This document shows, piece after piece, positions 1-8,605 of a stretch of 64,000 nucleotides of DNA (the first letter of the stretch is position 1; every line of letters begins with the position of its first letter). The DNA is from a virus. The stretch is taken from IMG/VR virus record IMGVR_UViG_3300002835_000015, positions 62,001 through 126,000 of that record; one strand, given 5' to 3'. Under the pieces are notes generated by a model. That model did not search any database, had not been told where the DNA came from, and saw only the letters and a program-made list of their open reading frames with translations. Position numbers and translations under genes: made by a program.

Positions 1-1460
1 CCCCCATAAATTCTACATCTGTTCAATTTACACCGCTATCATTAGAATTAGCATTATCTTCTACCAAAATCTTGGATAACGGACTTGGTGCTGTAATATA
101 TCCAAATAATGGAGGATATAAAAAATTAAAAACTAATTTAAACAATATTAAAGCATATGGAATATATGCTACAGATGATTCATTTTTTGGTAAAGCTTGG
201 GATCGTCTTCAAATTTCTGATGTTAATCTAGAATCAGACGGTTCAGTACTTGCAAAAATATCATTTGGAGACAGGTTAACAAATTTGGGATGGGGAAAAG
301 AGAACTACGGTAAACTTGAGAATATAGGTAAGCCATTCCGTGGAGATAGACCAGACGGTGGACCAGATCTAATACCAACACAGGGAAACAGCATGGAAAG
401 TTCTAATGTAGTAGGAATTATTGCTGCCAAAGCTACATTTTCACTTACTGCCGGTGGAGCAATAGAGTTAAAGACTAATAATAAATTCGGAATGCTTGCA
501 TATAAACAGTCCACTATGGCAAATAGTAGTTTTTCAACTGTGTTCGGTGGTATAGCTGGTCTTTTTATTCAAGATAATAGTGGTCTTTCTAAAACATCTG
601 ATAATGTTCAGTGGGGAGGAAGTCTTGGGGATGAAAAAGTACAAGATTTAGGAACAACTGCACTCTGGTGTGCCGTATATGATCACTGTCCAAATACCAT
701 ATATGATGGAAGATATTTTGCACCACTTCAATTTAATCCTTCTGGCGCATCTGTAGACTTTGATGAAGTTAATCTTTCTGTTGGTCAAATTGTTGGTTTA
801 GCTAATAAAACTATTCCAACAATTAAAAATAAAATTAGAAGAAACATGTTATTATCAAACGGTGGATTTGCATATGTTAAGAAAGTCATATCGGCTAATC
901 CAGCTTCAATAAATATTAAAAAGGCTGGACGGGGTTACAGTGAAGGGGATAAAGTAGTTTTTAAAATTGGTGGTAAAGAAGCAGTATTTTTGGTATCACA
1001 AACTTCTGGTGGTGGTGGCATAGGAGGTTTAATTCCAGATCCAGACCTTGGAGTTGACGCATATGGCGAAACCGCTGATGGAGGAACTAGTAATCCATTT
1101 AAATCTGGAGTCATAAACGGAGTTATAACATCAAATAATGTTGATCCCGACCCCGACGCAAAAGCTGTAATAGAATTAAGTTCTGGTAAAGTCATAGAAA
1201 AACTATTAGTTGATAAGTTACAGTTTCATGGCTACAAAAAAGTTACCCCGTCTGATGCAAATGGAAAGGGTGATTCTGGAGGATTTGTTTATGGTAATAA
1301 AACTACAACTTTTTCATTACCAAAAAATAGTACTGGAAAATACGATTTATTCTTTTTCTTTGTAAGCGATATTGCTAATTATCCAGAAGGAGGAGTCCTT
1401 TGGGAAGGTGCTAGCGAACCGCAGGGAAGATATGTCAATCTAGAAATAACAACTATATAA
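1..1460 (+). CDS. Virion structural protein, 5'-truncated by window edge
   Basis: The reading frame is open from base 3 with no start before the edge, so the gene begins upstream; a TTG at 72 is internal. About 485 residues are visible. The product is rich in Gly, Asn, Ser and Thr, has no signal peptide or membrane segment, and carries a GRGYSEGDKVVFKIGG stretch near base 930 that resembles the G-x-GYT...V.I..GG repeats of phage baseplate and fibre proteins. A Gly-rich linker follows near base 1010. It is followed 46 bases later by another rightward structural-type gene. I do not recognise a specific family; tail, baseplate or fibre component is an inference from composition and context. Confidence 0.6.
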   Translation, partial: PINSTSVQFTPLSLELALSSTKILDNGLGAVIYPNNGGYKKLKTNLNNIKAYGIYATDDSFFGKAWDRLQISDVNLESDGSVLAKISFGDRLTNLGWGKENYGKLENIGKPFRGDRPDGGPDLIPTQGNSMESSNVVGIIAAKATFSLTAGGAIELKTNNKFGMLAYKQSTMANSSFSTVFGGIAGLFIQDNSGLSKTSDNVQWGGSLGDEKVQDLGTTALWCAVYDHCPNTIYDGRYFAPLQFNPSGASVDFDEVNLSVGQIVGLANKTIPTIKNKIRRNMLLSNGGFAYVKKVISANPASINIKKAGRGYSEGDKVVFKIGGKEAVFLVSQTSGGGGIGGLIPDPDLGVDAYGETADGGTSNPFKSGVINGVITSNNVDPDPDAKAVIELSSGKVIEKLLVDKLQFHGYKKVTPSDANGKGDSGGFVYGNKTTTFSLPKNSTGKYDLFFFFVSDIANYPEGGVLWEGASEPQGRYVNLEITTI

Positions 1461-1465
1461 TAAAA

Positions 1466-1475
1466 GTGTATATTA
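1466..1475 (+). promoter_or_regulatory. Candidate phage-type promoter element GTGTATATTA
   Basis: GTGTATATTA lies in the 46-base gap between two rightward genes, 31 bases before the ATG at 1507. The same GTGTATA core recurs at similar distances before seven other genes in this window. No -35 box is obvious. Its role as a promoter for the phage sigma factor is inferred. Confidence 0.4.
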
Positions 1476-1506
1476 CTGTATAACCCACGAAAATAGGGAG
1501 AATTCT

Positions 1507-2226
1507 ATGGCTGAAATCAAATTTTATGGTAATTATGTAGCTTCATTGGATGAGAATCTAATAAGGCACGATTTAGGGTCTGGAATAGGATTTTATGGTC
1601 TAGACTTTGGAATTTCTGTTCCAATCGGCTCACAGCAAACATCAACTTGGATCACCAACTCTGATGGGACTGTTCCCGGCCCAAGATTGAACAATACAGC
1701 CAAAGTAGCCAGTGGTATTGGCAGCAGTAAAGGTACTGTCAGCATTAATGGTACTAATGCTATTGATTTAGATTTACTACCAAATTATTTATGCCCATTA
1801 AATATTAGATTCACTCATTCAACCCCAGTAAAAGTTCAAAATGGAAAATTAAGAATATTTGCTAGAAATGATGGAATTAGTAAGCCAGCCAGCGGAGTTA
1901 CAACTTGGGTTTATGAAGCTAGAAGACCAACATCTTCAACTAATCCAGCGTTAGGGAGTTTAAATCTCAGGGGGGTTTCAGATTTCGTGTGGGCAGAATT
2001 CGATCCATTATCGACCCAGACTGAATTGCCCCTTACTCCATCTCCGGGTATGAGTGGATTAAATACAAGTAATCTGGACGCTAATGCAAGTTTAGGATAT
2101 ACTAGTCAAAATGGTATATCTCATAGTTCTTCTAGACATGATTGGTATATTGCTCTCAGTTCAGAGCCAGAGAGTATCGGAAGTAAAACTAATTATGCTT
2201 TATATTATACAGTAGAATATCTATGA
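1507..2226 (+). CDS. Putative virion structural protein
   Basis: This is a 239-residue protein without signal peptide or membrane segment, rich in Ser, Thr, Asn and Gly like tail and capsid decoration proteins. The start is an ATG preceded by AGGGAG at good spacing. It follows another structural-type gene in the same direction and has its own candidate promoter, suggesting separate late expression. The C-terminus (WYIALSSEPES... to ALYYTVEYL) looks like a compact beta-rich end. No family is recognised. It is the last gene of the left rightward block and converges on the leftward genes. Confidence 0.6.
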   Translation: MAEIKFYGNYVASLDENLIRHDLGSGIGFYGLDFGISVPIGSQQTSTWITNSDGTVPGPRLNNTAKVASGIGSSKGTVSINGTNAIDLDLLPNYLCPLNIRFTHSTPVKVQNGKLRIFARNDGISKPASGVTTWVYEARRPTSSTNPALGSLNLRGVSDFVWAEFDPLSTQTELPLTPSPGMSGLNTSNLDANASLGYTSQNGISHSSSRHDWYIALSSEPESIGSKTNYALYYTVEYL

Positions 2227-2250
2227 AAAAAGGGGCGGTTTCCCGCCCCC
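2226..2250 (-). terminator. Intrinsic terminator between convergent transcription units
   Basis: A 7-bp GC stem (GGGGCGG at 2232-2238 with CCGCCCC at 2243-2249, TTTC loop) is followed on the minus strand by six T. It therefore terminates the long leftward unit. On the plus strand no T-run follows, so it is at best a weak stop for the rightward genes. Confidence 0.8.
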
Positions 2251-2256
2251 AGATCA

Positions 2257-2538
2257 TCAGTAATTCCAGCACCTATGTCTGTGTCTTACGACCGGCATAG
2301 GTGTTGTTGTATAATAAGGATACCCCCAATAAATTCTTTGATCAATAATTGGTTGAGGATAAACTACTATTGGCACAGGAACCGTAACGATTAACTGCGG
2401 TGCTTGGTACACCATAGTTTGGACAACCACCGGTTGCTGAACAATAGGAACCGGTTGTGGTACAATGTAAACTGGATAATTAGCAAATCCCTCATTTGAT
2501 ATCCCTATCAGCATAAATAGTATTGCTAAACATCTCAT
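2257..2538 (-). CDS. Small exported Pro/Val-rich protein
   Basis: The 93-residue product begins MRCLAILFMLIGISNEGFA, a plausible Sec signal peptide with cleavage after the Ala. The mature part is dominated by Pro, Val, Gln and Tyr in low-complexity repeats (VPQPVPIVQQPVVV) and ends in a His/Arg-rich VVRHRHRCWNY. The ATG overlaps the TGA of the upstream gene (ATGA), which fixes the start; a longer in-frame reading would put residues ahead of the signal peptide. It is the last gene before the leftward terminator. Function unknown; the composition resembles small periplasmic or envelope proteins. Confidence 0.6.
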   Translation of the reverse strand: MRCLAILFMLIGISNEGFANYPVYIVPQPVPIVQQPVVVQTMVYQAPQLIVTVPVPIVVYPQPIIDQRIYWGYPYYTTTPMPVVRHRHRCWNY

Positions 2539-2870
2539 TCTGCCTTCTCCGTCTTTGGATTCCACTTGACCCAACCGTTATCGGAAAGCCAGTTACCTTC
2601 ATTGTCCTTACGCTTTGGAAATAGACCGCCACCCTTCTTGTGGACACCGAATGATAGTCTAGCACCACACTTCATACAGCGAAGTTCGTAGTACTGGTTA
2701 TCATCAACGGTACGAACCACAAATCTGATATCATCAGATCCACACTTACCACATGTGGTTTCCTCAAATACCTCTTGAAATCTACTTAGTTCATTAAATA
2801 GATCCTTCTGTGATTCGCCCTCTATTTCTGCCTGTAGTCTGCCATTCTTTGTTGTATATAGAATCTTCAT
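2535..2870 (-). CDS. Zinc-ribbon protein
   Basis: This 111-residue protein carries CGKCG at residues 40-44 and CMKCG about 25 residues later, a classical four-cysteine zinc ribbon. The C-terminal stretch around LFPKRKDNEGNWL...GWVKW is conserved-looking and basic. Its ATG overlaps the stop of the putative annealing protein upstream by four bases, so the two are translationally coupled and probably act together. A nucleic-acid role is likely from the zinc ribbon and the neighbour; the exact function is unknown. Confidence 0.65.
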   Translation of the reverse strand: MKILYTTKNGRLQAEIEGESQKDLFNELSRFQEVFEETTCGKCGSDDIRFVVRTVDDNQYYELRCMKCGARLSFGVHKKGGGLFPKRKDNEGNWLSDNGWVKWNPKTEKAE

Positions 2871-3622
2871 TTACGCCACTCCTGTTTATAGCCTATAATA
2901 TCTTGTGGAATTGAACTCTTATCACGCTGGTAATCGTTTAGTGAATCAATGATTTCACTAGCGATCTTCTTAGAAACTTTCTTTCCGCTATCAACACTAA
3001 AACGTGCAAATAGCTTCTCTCCATCAATATTGAGTTGCTTACACTTTACATCAATAAAGTTGTATTGTGCATCACTCATTCTACTCTGATCGTCATACTC
3101 GCCCTCGCTAGCATTCTTAGTATTAGAAATATCCCTGACGATCTTTGCTGTATCCTTCTTAGTTAGTTCTTCGGCAGCAACACCCTTAATCTTTAGTGCC
3201 TTACGCAAAGCCCTTGCTTCTGCTCTGGTGCTAGCAATAGCAACCGCAAAAGCACAGAACATGTCATCAGTGTTGCCTTCCCAAGAGTCTGCAACTTCCG
3301 CATACCTCATACCATTAGCAAATTCTACGCTAAATATGACGGTCGCTCTACCATGATGATCTTCTCTTTGAACTGGAAAGACCTGTGTTGGGCCACTAAA
3401 CATAATTGGACCCAGCACAAGCTCTGCTACACGCCTTAAACCGGCAACTAGAGGATGACCATCAACCATCTCTGACTCAGTGAATAGAGTCATAGCGTAG
3501 TCATGCCACTCTGGGGAAAGCATGGATGGAACATCTGACACTACAACGTCCTTAACTGATGTATTTGTATTACTAGGTGAAGATAATACCACTTCTTCAA
3601 AAATACTTTCAATATTACTCAT
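2867..3622 (-). CDS. Putative recombination / ssDNA-annealing-type protein
   Basis: A soluble 251-residue protein. The middle (SWEGNTDDMFCAFAVAIAST, then RAEARALRKAL near residue 138) resembles the Ala/Arg helix of Rad52/Sak-type single-strand annealing proteins, where T-x-A-x-x-R-A-L-R-x-A-L is typical. The C-terminal part (MSDAQYNFIDVKCKQLNID, then KKIASEIIDSL) looks like the separate C-terminal helical domain of such proteins. It is coupled to a zinc-ribbon gene downstream and overlaps a homing-type nuclease upstream by four bases. The assignment rests on motif feel only; 'conserved phage protein' is the safe call. Confidence 0.4.
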   Translation of the reverse strand: MSNIESIFEEVVLSSPSNTNTSVKDVVVSDVPSMLSPEWHDYAMTLFTESEMVDGHPLVAGLRRVAELVLGPIMFSGPTQVFPVQREDHHGRATVIFSVEFANGMRYAEVADSWEGNTDDMFCAFAVAIASTRAEARALRKALKIKGVAAEELTKKDTAKIVRDISNTKNASEGEYDDQSRMSDAQYNFIDVKCKQLNIDGEKLFARFSVDSGKKVSKKIASEIIDSLNDYQRDKSSIPQDIIGYKQEWRK

Positions 3623-4386
3623 ATTTCAATCTCTATATACCTTTCTGATTTTGGAGGGAACGACTCCTTTATTCTACTCAAACATTTTAAAATGTCAAGT
3701 CTCAACTTCTCCTTATCGGCTAAACAAACCGAGTCAGATAAGTTTTTTATTCTCAAAATAACCATCCCTTTGCTTAAGATAAGACCACTCTTTTGCGTAT
3801 CGGCCTTAATTTGCTTCTGGAGCTTTTCTTCTCCCCATATCGGAAGAAAGTGGGATGGGCCGTCTACCTCTATTATAGTCTTGATGGAGGGTACGTACAT
3901 ATCAAGTTCCATGTCGTGATTTTGGATAAGGTGCTTTTTGTGATATTCAACACTATATCCTGCCCTAGTTATTTCTTCGTATAAAAATTTCTCTAATTTA
4001 GATCCTTCTTTGCCAGCAATTTGAATACTCTTAATAGCAGCAGTCATCATTTTATCCTTTTCTACGTCGGATAATTCTTCCCACCTTTTCTTTGATTGTG
4101 CTACGCGAGATTCATATATTTCGTCTGACATATCATCCCAATACTTTTTAAGACCAGAACTAATCTTTAGCTTTTCTTCTTGTGTTCTTATCTTGCCGCT
4201 AGTTGGGTGAGTGGCAGTTCCACTCTCTATTGCATTCTTCTGCGCCTCACTTTTAGTCTTTAGATTAACGCCACTCTTGATAAGAATACGTCTTATGCGA
4301 TTGGGATAAGTATTTAACTCTTCCGCAATCTCATAAGTACTCTTATGCTGTTTGGTATACATCGTTATTATTTGATTTGTATTCAT
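3619..4386 (-). CDS. Vsr-like (PD-(D/E)XK) putative homing endonuclease
   Basis: This 255-residue protein starts with a helix-turn-helix-like segment (KQHKSTYEIAEELNTYPNRIRRIL), then a basic NUMOD-like region (KIRTQEEKLKISSGLKKYW). The C-terminal nuclease core runs from EGSKLEKFLYEEI through MELDMYVPSIKTIIEVDGPSHF, the D...EVDG pattern of Vsr/DUF559-type nucleases used by some phage homing enzymes. It overlaps both flanking genes (44 bases upstream, 4 downstream) and sits at the border of the glycosylation island, consistent with a mobile insertion. Target site and activity are unknown. Confidence 0.7.
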   Translation of the reverse strand: MNTNQIITMYTKQHKSTYEIAEELNTYPNRIRRILIKSGVNLKTKSEAQKNAIESGTATHPTSGKIRTQEEKLKISSGLKKYWDDMSDEIYESRVAQSKKRWEELSDVEKDKMMTAAIKSIQIAGKEGSKLEKFLYEEITRAGYSVEYHKKHLIQNHDMELDMYVPSIKTIIEVDGPSHFLPIWGEEKLQKQIKADTQKSGLILSKGMVILRIKNLSDSVCLADKEKLRLDILKCLSRIKESFPPKSERYIEIEI

Positions 4387-4828
4387 CTTCGCACCTTGCT
4401 ATTAAGTTGATAATGTCATTAAAATTTTCTGATATTCCTATTGGACATTTACCTGTGATTCTATATATTTCTTTTGAGTCTTTTTCTGATCTAGATATAA
4501 TTTGCACATTTTGTACAGATGTCACCAATCTCAGAGTATTCTTCTCTTCATTCCATCCATGATAGTAAAAGATATTAATATTATTCACTACCTTTAAGGA
4601 CGTTGCTAAAGCCTCTAATGATGTGACTATCAAATTTCCATTGAAACTCCATAAGTCTGTTGAATTAAACATTCCGCACAGAGTATGATTTTCATTAAAA
4701 TCTACATCATCATAAAAGATACTTATATCATGTATTGATTTATTGTTTATATTGTTATTAACTAGAGAGCTTATATAATGTAGTTGTTCTTTATCTGATA
4801 ATCTAGATATATATATTCCTAAATTCAT
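4343..4828 (-). CDS. Unknown protein at the end of the glycosylation island
   Basis: This 161-residue product starts at an ATG overlapping the TGA of the GT-D-like gene upstream (ATGA). It alternates beta strands and helices (for example IHDISIFYDDV and NGNLIVTSLEALATSL) like half of a Rossmann-type GT-B domain, but no donor-binding motif is visible. Its end overlaps the homing nuclease by 44 bases. Tight coupling suggests a role in glycan assembly; the function is not recognised. Confidence 0.5.
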   Translation of the reverse strand: MNLGIYISRLSDKEQLHYISSLVNNNINNKSIHDISIFYDDVDFNENHTLCGMFNSTDLWSFNGNLIVTSLEALATSLKVVNNINIFYYHGWNEEKNTLRLVTSVQNVQIISRSEKDSKEIYRITGKCPIGISENFNDIINLIARCEDEYKSNNNDVYQTA

Positions 4829-5565
4829 TGATCCCACGCTCCTGTCATGTTTGAAAAATAATTGTTTCCTAAATAATAATGTCTATCAAATTCAGCGGAT
4901 TGTAAAAATGGATTCAGCGTTGATCCAATATCTAGGTATGTATTGTCTTCACAGTGTTTAGTTAGTTCATAACACAATATATTACCAAATGGCCCGCAAC
5001 AGAATAAGAATATCATATCTTTTAAGTTTCTATCGGTAATCATAGACTTACTTTTTTCAATTAGATCCCAATTGCTTTGCCAAGCATTGTTCTCTACCGG
5101 AAAAACTATTTTAGGTCTAAATGGTAGACGTTCTATTTTAGCGTTCTTATTACAAAATAAAACAACGGGTCTTTCCTTGTAGTGGGGCAATATGTTATTG
5201 ATATAATATTTATAATTGCTATTTACCCATATGTCTGCCCATGTCAAATGACTTTCTTCTTGACCGGACAACTCTTTCATTTGCTGGTGAGTTTCTAAGC
5301 CAAAAACGTTAACGCACGTAACTCCTACAAAATATCTAGAATTTTTATATTGAAAAGCATTTATTAGTTCTTGTCTCTTCAATTGATCTTGCTCATTATT
5401 AGGATCAAACCAAAACTCTTTATTGTTTATTGGTTGATTGCACATGACAGACCATTCTCCATCACAAAACTTCGAAAAGCTTATATTATCCTTAGACTTT
5501 AGTGCAGACTCTAAAACCTTGATATCTTCTCTATAATCTTTATTCGGTGGCGTTGTGAATTTCAT
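4825..5565 (-). CDS. GT-D-type putative glycosyltransferase
   Basis: The 246-residue protein shows the GT-D pattern: FSKFCDGEW near residue 30 (compare the F-x-R-x-GDGE motif), a central YFVGVTCVNVFG segment, and a C-terminal LFCCGPFGNILCYEL plus YLDIGSTLNPF, where a conserved glycine-proline loop and 'DIGS' end the fold. These match the family of putative glycosyltransferases that finish bacterial surface polysaccharides. AAAAGGAAC precedes the ATG. It lies between a GT2 enzyme and an unknown small gene, overlapping both. The substrate is unknown. Confidence 0.65.
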   Translation of the reverse strand: MKFTTPPNKDYREDIKVLESALKSKDNISFSKFCDGEWSVMCNQPINNKEFWFDPNNEQDQLKRQELINAFQYKNSRYFVGVTCVNVFGLETHQQMKELSGQEESHLTWADIWVNSNYKYYINNILPHYKERPVVLFCNKNAKIERLPFRPKIVFPVENNAWQSNWDLIEKSKSMITDRNLKDMIFLFCCGPFGNILCYELTKHCEDNTYLDIGSTLNPFLQSAEFDRHYYLGNNYFSNMTGAWDQ

Positions 5566-6331
5566 TTTGTTCCTTTTCTGATTCTTCTTCAGCTATTGTA
5601 TATCCCATTTGTCTCACAAAGTTCCAATATCTATTCATACCAATATTTGCGTGATAATCCATAGATATTGCTACTGGCTCTTCACCGTATTTTAATGCTG
5701 TCTCTGGCATAGATCCCCACATGTCCATATCACCTTTTGGGTGCGGTGGAACATATGTATTTAATCCAAAATGCCTTTTTACAGCGAATGATAGATGCGT
5801 ATCCTCTCCGTATCTCATTGGATTTATATCCGGCATTTCTGCCCAGAAAGCTCTCAACCAATTTTTTTCAAAGAACCAAGAATGACAACCCATGTCTACT
5901 CTTACGGTTTCTTCATTAGGATTACACCATCCAACGGCTGTATAGCTTTTTGGTGCTGGGTATGTCAGGTCATAACCTTTGTGTGCTATTACTCCCCTAG
6001 TACTCAATATACCATTATGAGTTTCCAATGTTTTTAAACAGTTTTCTAGCCACTTTTTACCCGGAATGGTATCATCATCAATTACACACACGTATTTAGT
6101 TCTTGCATTTAAAGCTACGGCAAATCTTCCCCAGCTACCATAATCAGTGTTTGATATTATTGTATTGCACTGGTTTAATATATCTCTGTCAAATTGTACA
6201 TTATCAACAACATTGACCCACATCATTATATCTATATCACTCACTGTTTGAGATTTGATGGCTTCAAACTGTTGCTTTAAAACGTGCGGCCTTTTGAATC
6301 CGCTAAGAACTATAGTAATTAGATTACTCAT
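5540..6331 (-). CDS. Family 2 glycosyltransferase (GT-A fold)
   Basis: A 263-residue enzyme with an N-terminal nucleotide-sugar-binding start (ITIVLSGFKRPHVLKQQFEAI) and the metal-binding acidic motif YVCVIDDDTIPG near residue 82. The GT2-typical downstream region includes GCHSWFFEKNWLRAF and GEDTHLSFAVKRHFG, the latter carrying the probable catalytic acidic pair. It would transfer a sugar from an NDP-sugar with inversion. The gene overlaps its neighbours by 26 and 4 bases, so it is cotranslated within the glycosylation island. Confidence 0.85.
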   Translation of the reverse strand: MSNLITIVLSGFKRPHVLKQQFEAIKSQTVSDIDIMMWVNVVDNVQFDRDILNQCNTIISNTDYGSWGRFAVALNARTKYVCVIDDDTIPGKKWLENCLKTLETHNGILSTRGVIAHKGYDLTYPAPKSYTAVGWCNPNEETVRVDMGCHSWFFEKNWLRAFWAEMPDINPMRYGEDTHLSFAVKRHFGLNTYVPPHPKGDMDMWGSMPETALKYGEEPVAISMDYHANIGMNRYWNFVRQMGYTIAEEESEKEQNEIHNATE

Positions 6332-7137
6332 TTAATTTCTCCAATAATTTTAGTAAGTTCTGATGCTTTGTCATCAATATGTAAACTATTTAATAGTGTT
6401 TTTAGTCTGTGTAAACAAGTGTGCTTGTTTTTTACTGATGATAATAATTTTTGCCCCTTGAATATATCGTCTATTTTATCTAGATCCTTGGTGTCTTTTG
6501 TGTCAAATGTGACCTTAGTTCCACTATATATAGAATTAAAAGCTAATTGTGAACCTATATATGATCTACCCTTAAACACAATCTCTTTGTAGTTACGGAA
6601 TAAAGTGTTCAAAACATGAACAGGCAAAATAAAATCTACTTTATCAGCTAACTTATGATTCCATGAAGAGTAATGATAAGTTCCATCTAATTCCACTATA
6701 TCCTCTTCTTTTTCTACAAAAATCAATTTTTCTATAGAATATTCAGCATTTCCAGAATTCAAAAATATATCTGCTGATTCTAGTATTTTAATATATGAGC
6801 CATTCTTTAGCTCAAGATTGCTATTTCCAAAAAATTTAGCATTTATTTTTTTGTCACTTAATGAGGCGGCAAAATCTTCTAATGATGTAGTATCTATATT
6901 ATTGATATTTATTAATAGTGATATATTTTTATTGGATAACATATAGTGTATCATATCTTTTGAAACACCGCTTATGTGAGTTATTAAAATATCCGGCTTG
7001 AAAAGATCAAATTCGTCATATATGCTGCTTCTACTATCGAAAATCTTAGACTCGATATTTATCTTAGAGAGGGCAGCATTGATATAAAACGGCTCAGTAT
7101 TCCAAGGTGTGCTGTAATCAGATATTAAAAATTTCAT
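6328..7137 (-). CDS. Unknown protein in glycosylation island (GT-B-like?)
   Basis: The 269-residue protein starts MKFLISDYSTPWNTEPFYINAAL and continues with LFKPDILITHISGV, an alternation of hydrophobic strands and helices like the first Rossmann domain of GT-B glycosyltransferases. The end (KHTCLHRLKTLLNSL) resembles the C-terminal helix of glycosyltransferase-associated proteins. No nucleotide-sugar motif is clear. It overlaps genes on both sides, so it belongs to the same transcript. Glycosyltransferase function is a guess from fold and context. Confidence 0.45.
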   Translation of the reverse strand: MKFLISDYSTPWNTEPFYINAALSKINIESKIFDSRSSIYDEFDLFKPDILITHISGVSKDMIHYMLSNKNISLLININNIDTTSLEDFAASLSDKKINAKFFGNSNLELKNGSYIKILESADIFLNSGNAEYSIEKLIFVEKEEDIVELDGTYHYSSWNHKLADKVDFILPVHVLNTLFRNYKEIVFKGRSYIGSQLAFNSIYSGTKVTFDTKDTKDLDKIDDIFKGQKLLSSVKNKHTCLHRLKTLLNSLHIDDKASELTKIIGEIK

Positions 7138-7879
7138 GATTATCCTTTATAGTGTGATAAGTTTTGATGTTATTTATTTTATAGATCGGAAATTTGTTTT
7201 CGATGCAAGAAATGGAGTAATCATTTTTGATAATGTCGTTTATAGCTTCAAAGATAAACTTTTTCTTACTATCTTGATGATTCAAAAATTTTCGTAATGT
7301 GTCTATTACCTCTGCACCGTTTAAATATAATAGCTCTGACCAAGTTTTATATGCACCAAAAGAAAAATGCTCTGCTATATTTTGAGAGTTTACATTTATG
7401 CCAATCTCTAGGTTTTCGCATGGGTTTCGTTCAACAACGGCACATATTTTATTAGTATCTATTAGCGATAAAGCTTTTTTGTTTATTAATAGACTCCCAT
7501 CCACGACAAGAATTTTCTCATTAAAAGTATTATTAATTGCTATTCTGAAGCCCTCACATGAATTGCAAGATCCAAATACTTGATTTTCAACTATTCTTAT
7601 ATTAAGATTTTTATACTTTGAGCGTATATACTTTGATATCTTTTCACCATCAAACCCAATGCAAACTATTATTTCGCTATTTGGGAAACATTTTTTAATG
7701 CATTCTATTTGTATATCTATTAACACTTTCTTATTTATTTGAATCAATGATACTGGACCATAAGATTTCATTCTATATCCCGGCAGATCACATAGCATTA
7801 TTATTGTAACAAAATCATGTATTTTTTCTTCGGCCTGTTTTTTGATTATTGTTCGTTTTTTCTTTATTATTCTTACCAT
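7118..7879 (-). CDS. Nucleotidyltransferase-like protein (sugar-nucleotide pyrophosphorylase fold)
   Basis: After a basic N-terminus, FVTIIMLCDLPGYRMKSYGPVSLIQINKKVLIDIQIE (residues about 23-60) follows the layout of NTP-transferases: a G-x-R-x-x-x-x-GPK-x-L loop, then 'GK-x-LI'. Here the canonical lysine is missing from the loop, so activity may be altered. FNEKILVVDGSLLINKKAL looks like the 'D-x-D' metal strand, reduced to one Asp. Family members (LicC, RmlA, MobA) make activated sugars or choline. It would supply the nearby transferases; identity uncertain. Confidence 0.55.
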   Translation of the reverse strand: MVRIIKKKRTIIKKQAEEKIHDFVTIIMLCDLPGYRMKSYGPVSLIQINKKVLIDIQIECIKKCFPNSEIIVCIGFDGEKISKYIRSKYKNLNIRIVENQVFGSCNSCEGFRIAINNTFNEKILVVDGSLLINKKALSLIDTNKICAVVERNPCENLEIGINVNSQNIAEHFSFGAYKTWSELLYLNGAEVIDTLRKFLNHQDSKKKFIFEAINDIIKNDYSISCIENKFPIYKINNIKTYHTIKDNHEIFNI

Positions 7880-8605
7880 TTAGAACTCAATATATAAGTT
7901 GTTATTTTTTATTTGTTGTTCTACTTCTGGGTATTTATTTTCGAAATCTAAATACAATTCTGGATATAGTATTTTAAAAGCTAATGTTGATATAGCTGTT
8001 TTCGATCCACTCTTAAATATTAGACCTCTCCCAAGATCCTCATTTATAATAGTATCAATATCTAGTATAAATTTTTCTATTCCTATGTAATTAGTTTCAT
8101 CTACTATGGTATGAAATGCACTAGCAGACTTGAGTAATGTCAAGTATATGTATTCGGCCTTATTAATGTACATAGAGACAAATATGTTATGATCAGTATA
8201 AACTAGATTTTTGATTTTCTCTTTTTTGTCATCAGAAATTTGATATGAATGAAACAACTTTAGTATGTATTTTTTATTGATTGTTGATAAAAGTGATTGA
8301 ATATATTCCATCATTTCATCATCTATATTATCGCAATTAATTAAAATATCACAGGTTATTGAAGATTCAAGCCTTGCTTTGCTTAAATCCTTTTGTCCAT
8401 TATTCCAATCCTTAGTTTTGTATAGGTTACATATTCTATTTATTACAAAAAACTCTTTTTCGTTATCATAGGCTTCTATAATATCCTTTTTGAATTTTTC
8501 TATCCGATTAGCTTCACATGCAACCTGAGTGTTATCTTCGTATATGGCAAAGATACATTCTTTACAGCTAGTTTGGCTAATTGTGCCTGACGGCATGTAA
8601 TTCAT
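7880..8605 (-). CDS. Cys-motif protein of the glycosylation island
   Basis: The 241-residue protein has an N-terminal cysteine set: CKEC at about residues 14-17, C29 in TQVACEANRIEKF, and C58 in FVINRICNLYKT. Four spaced cysteines could bind a metal or an iron-sulphur cluster. The rest is an alpha/beta domain with GT-like rhythm (ARLESSITCDILINCDNID, EDLGRGLIFKSGS). The start follows AAAGGATC. It abuts the nucleotidyltransferase-like gene. I recall similar Cys-headed proteins near phage glycosyltransferases, but name no function. Confidence 0.5.
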   Translation of the reverse strand: MNYMPSGTISQTSCKECIFAIYEDNTQVACEANRIEKFKKDIIEAYDNEKEFFVINRICNLYKTKDWNNGQKDLSKARLESSITCDILINCDNIDDEMMEYIQSLLSTINKKYILKLFHSYQISDDKKEKIKNLVYTDHNIFVSMYINKAEYIYLTLLKSASAFHTIVDETNYIGIEKFILDIDTIINEDLGRGLIFKSGSKTAISTLAFKILYPELYLDFENKYPEVEQQIKNNNLYIEF

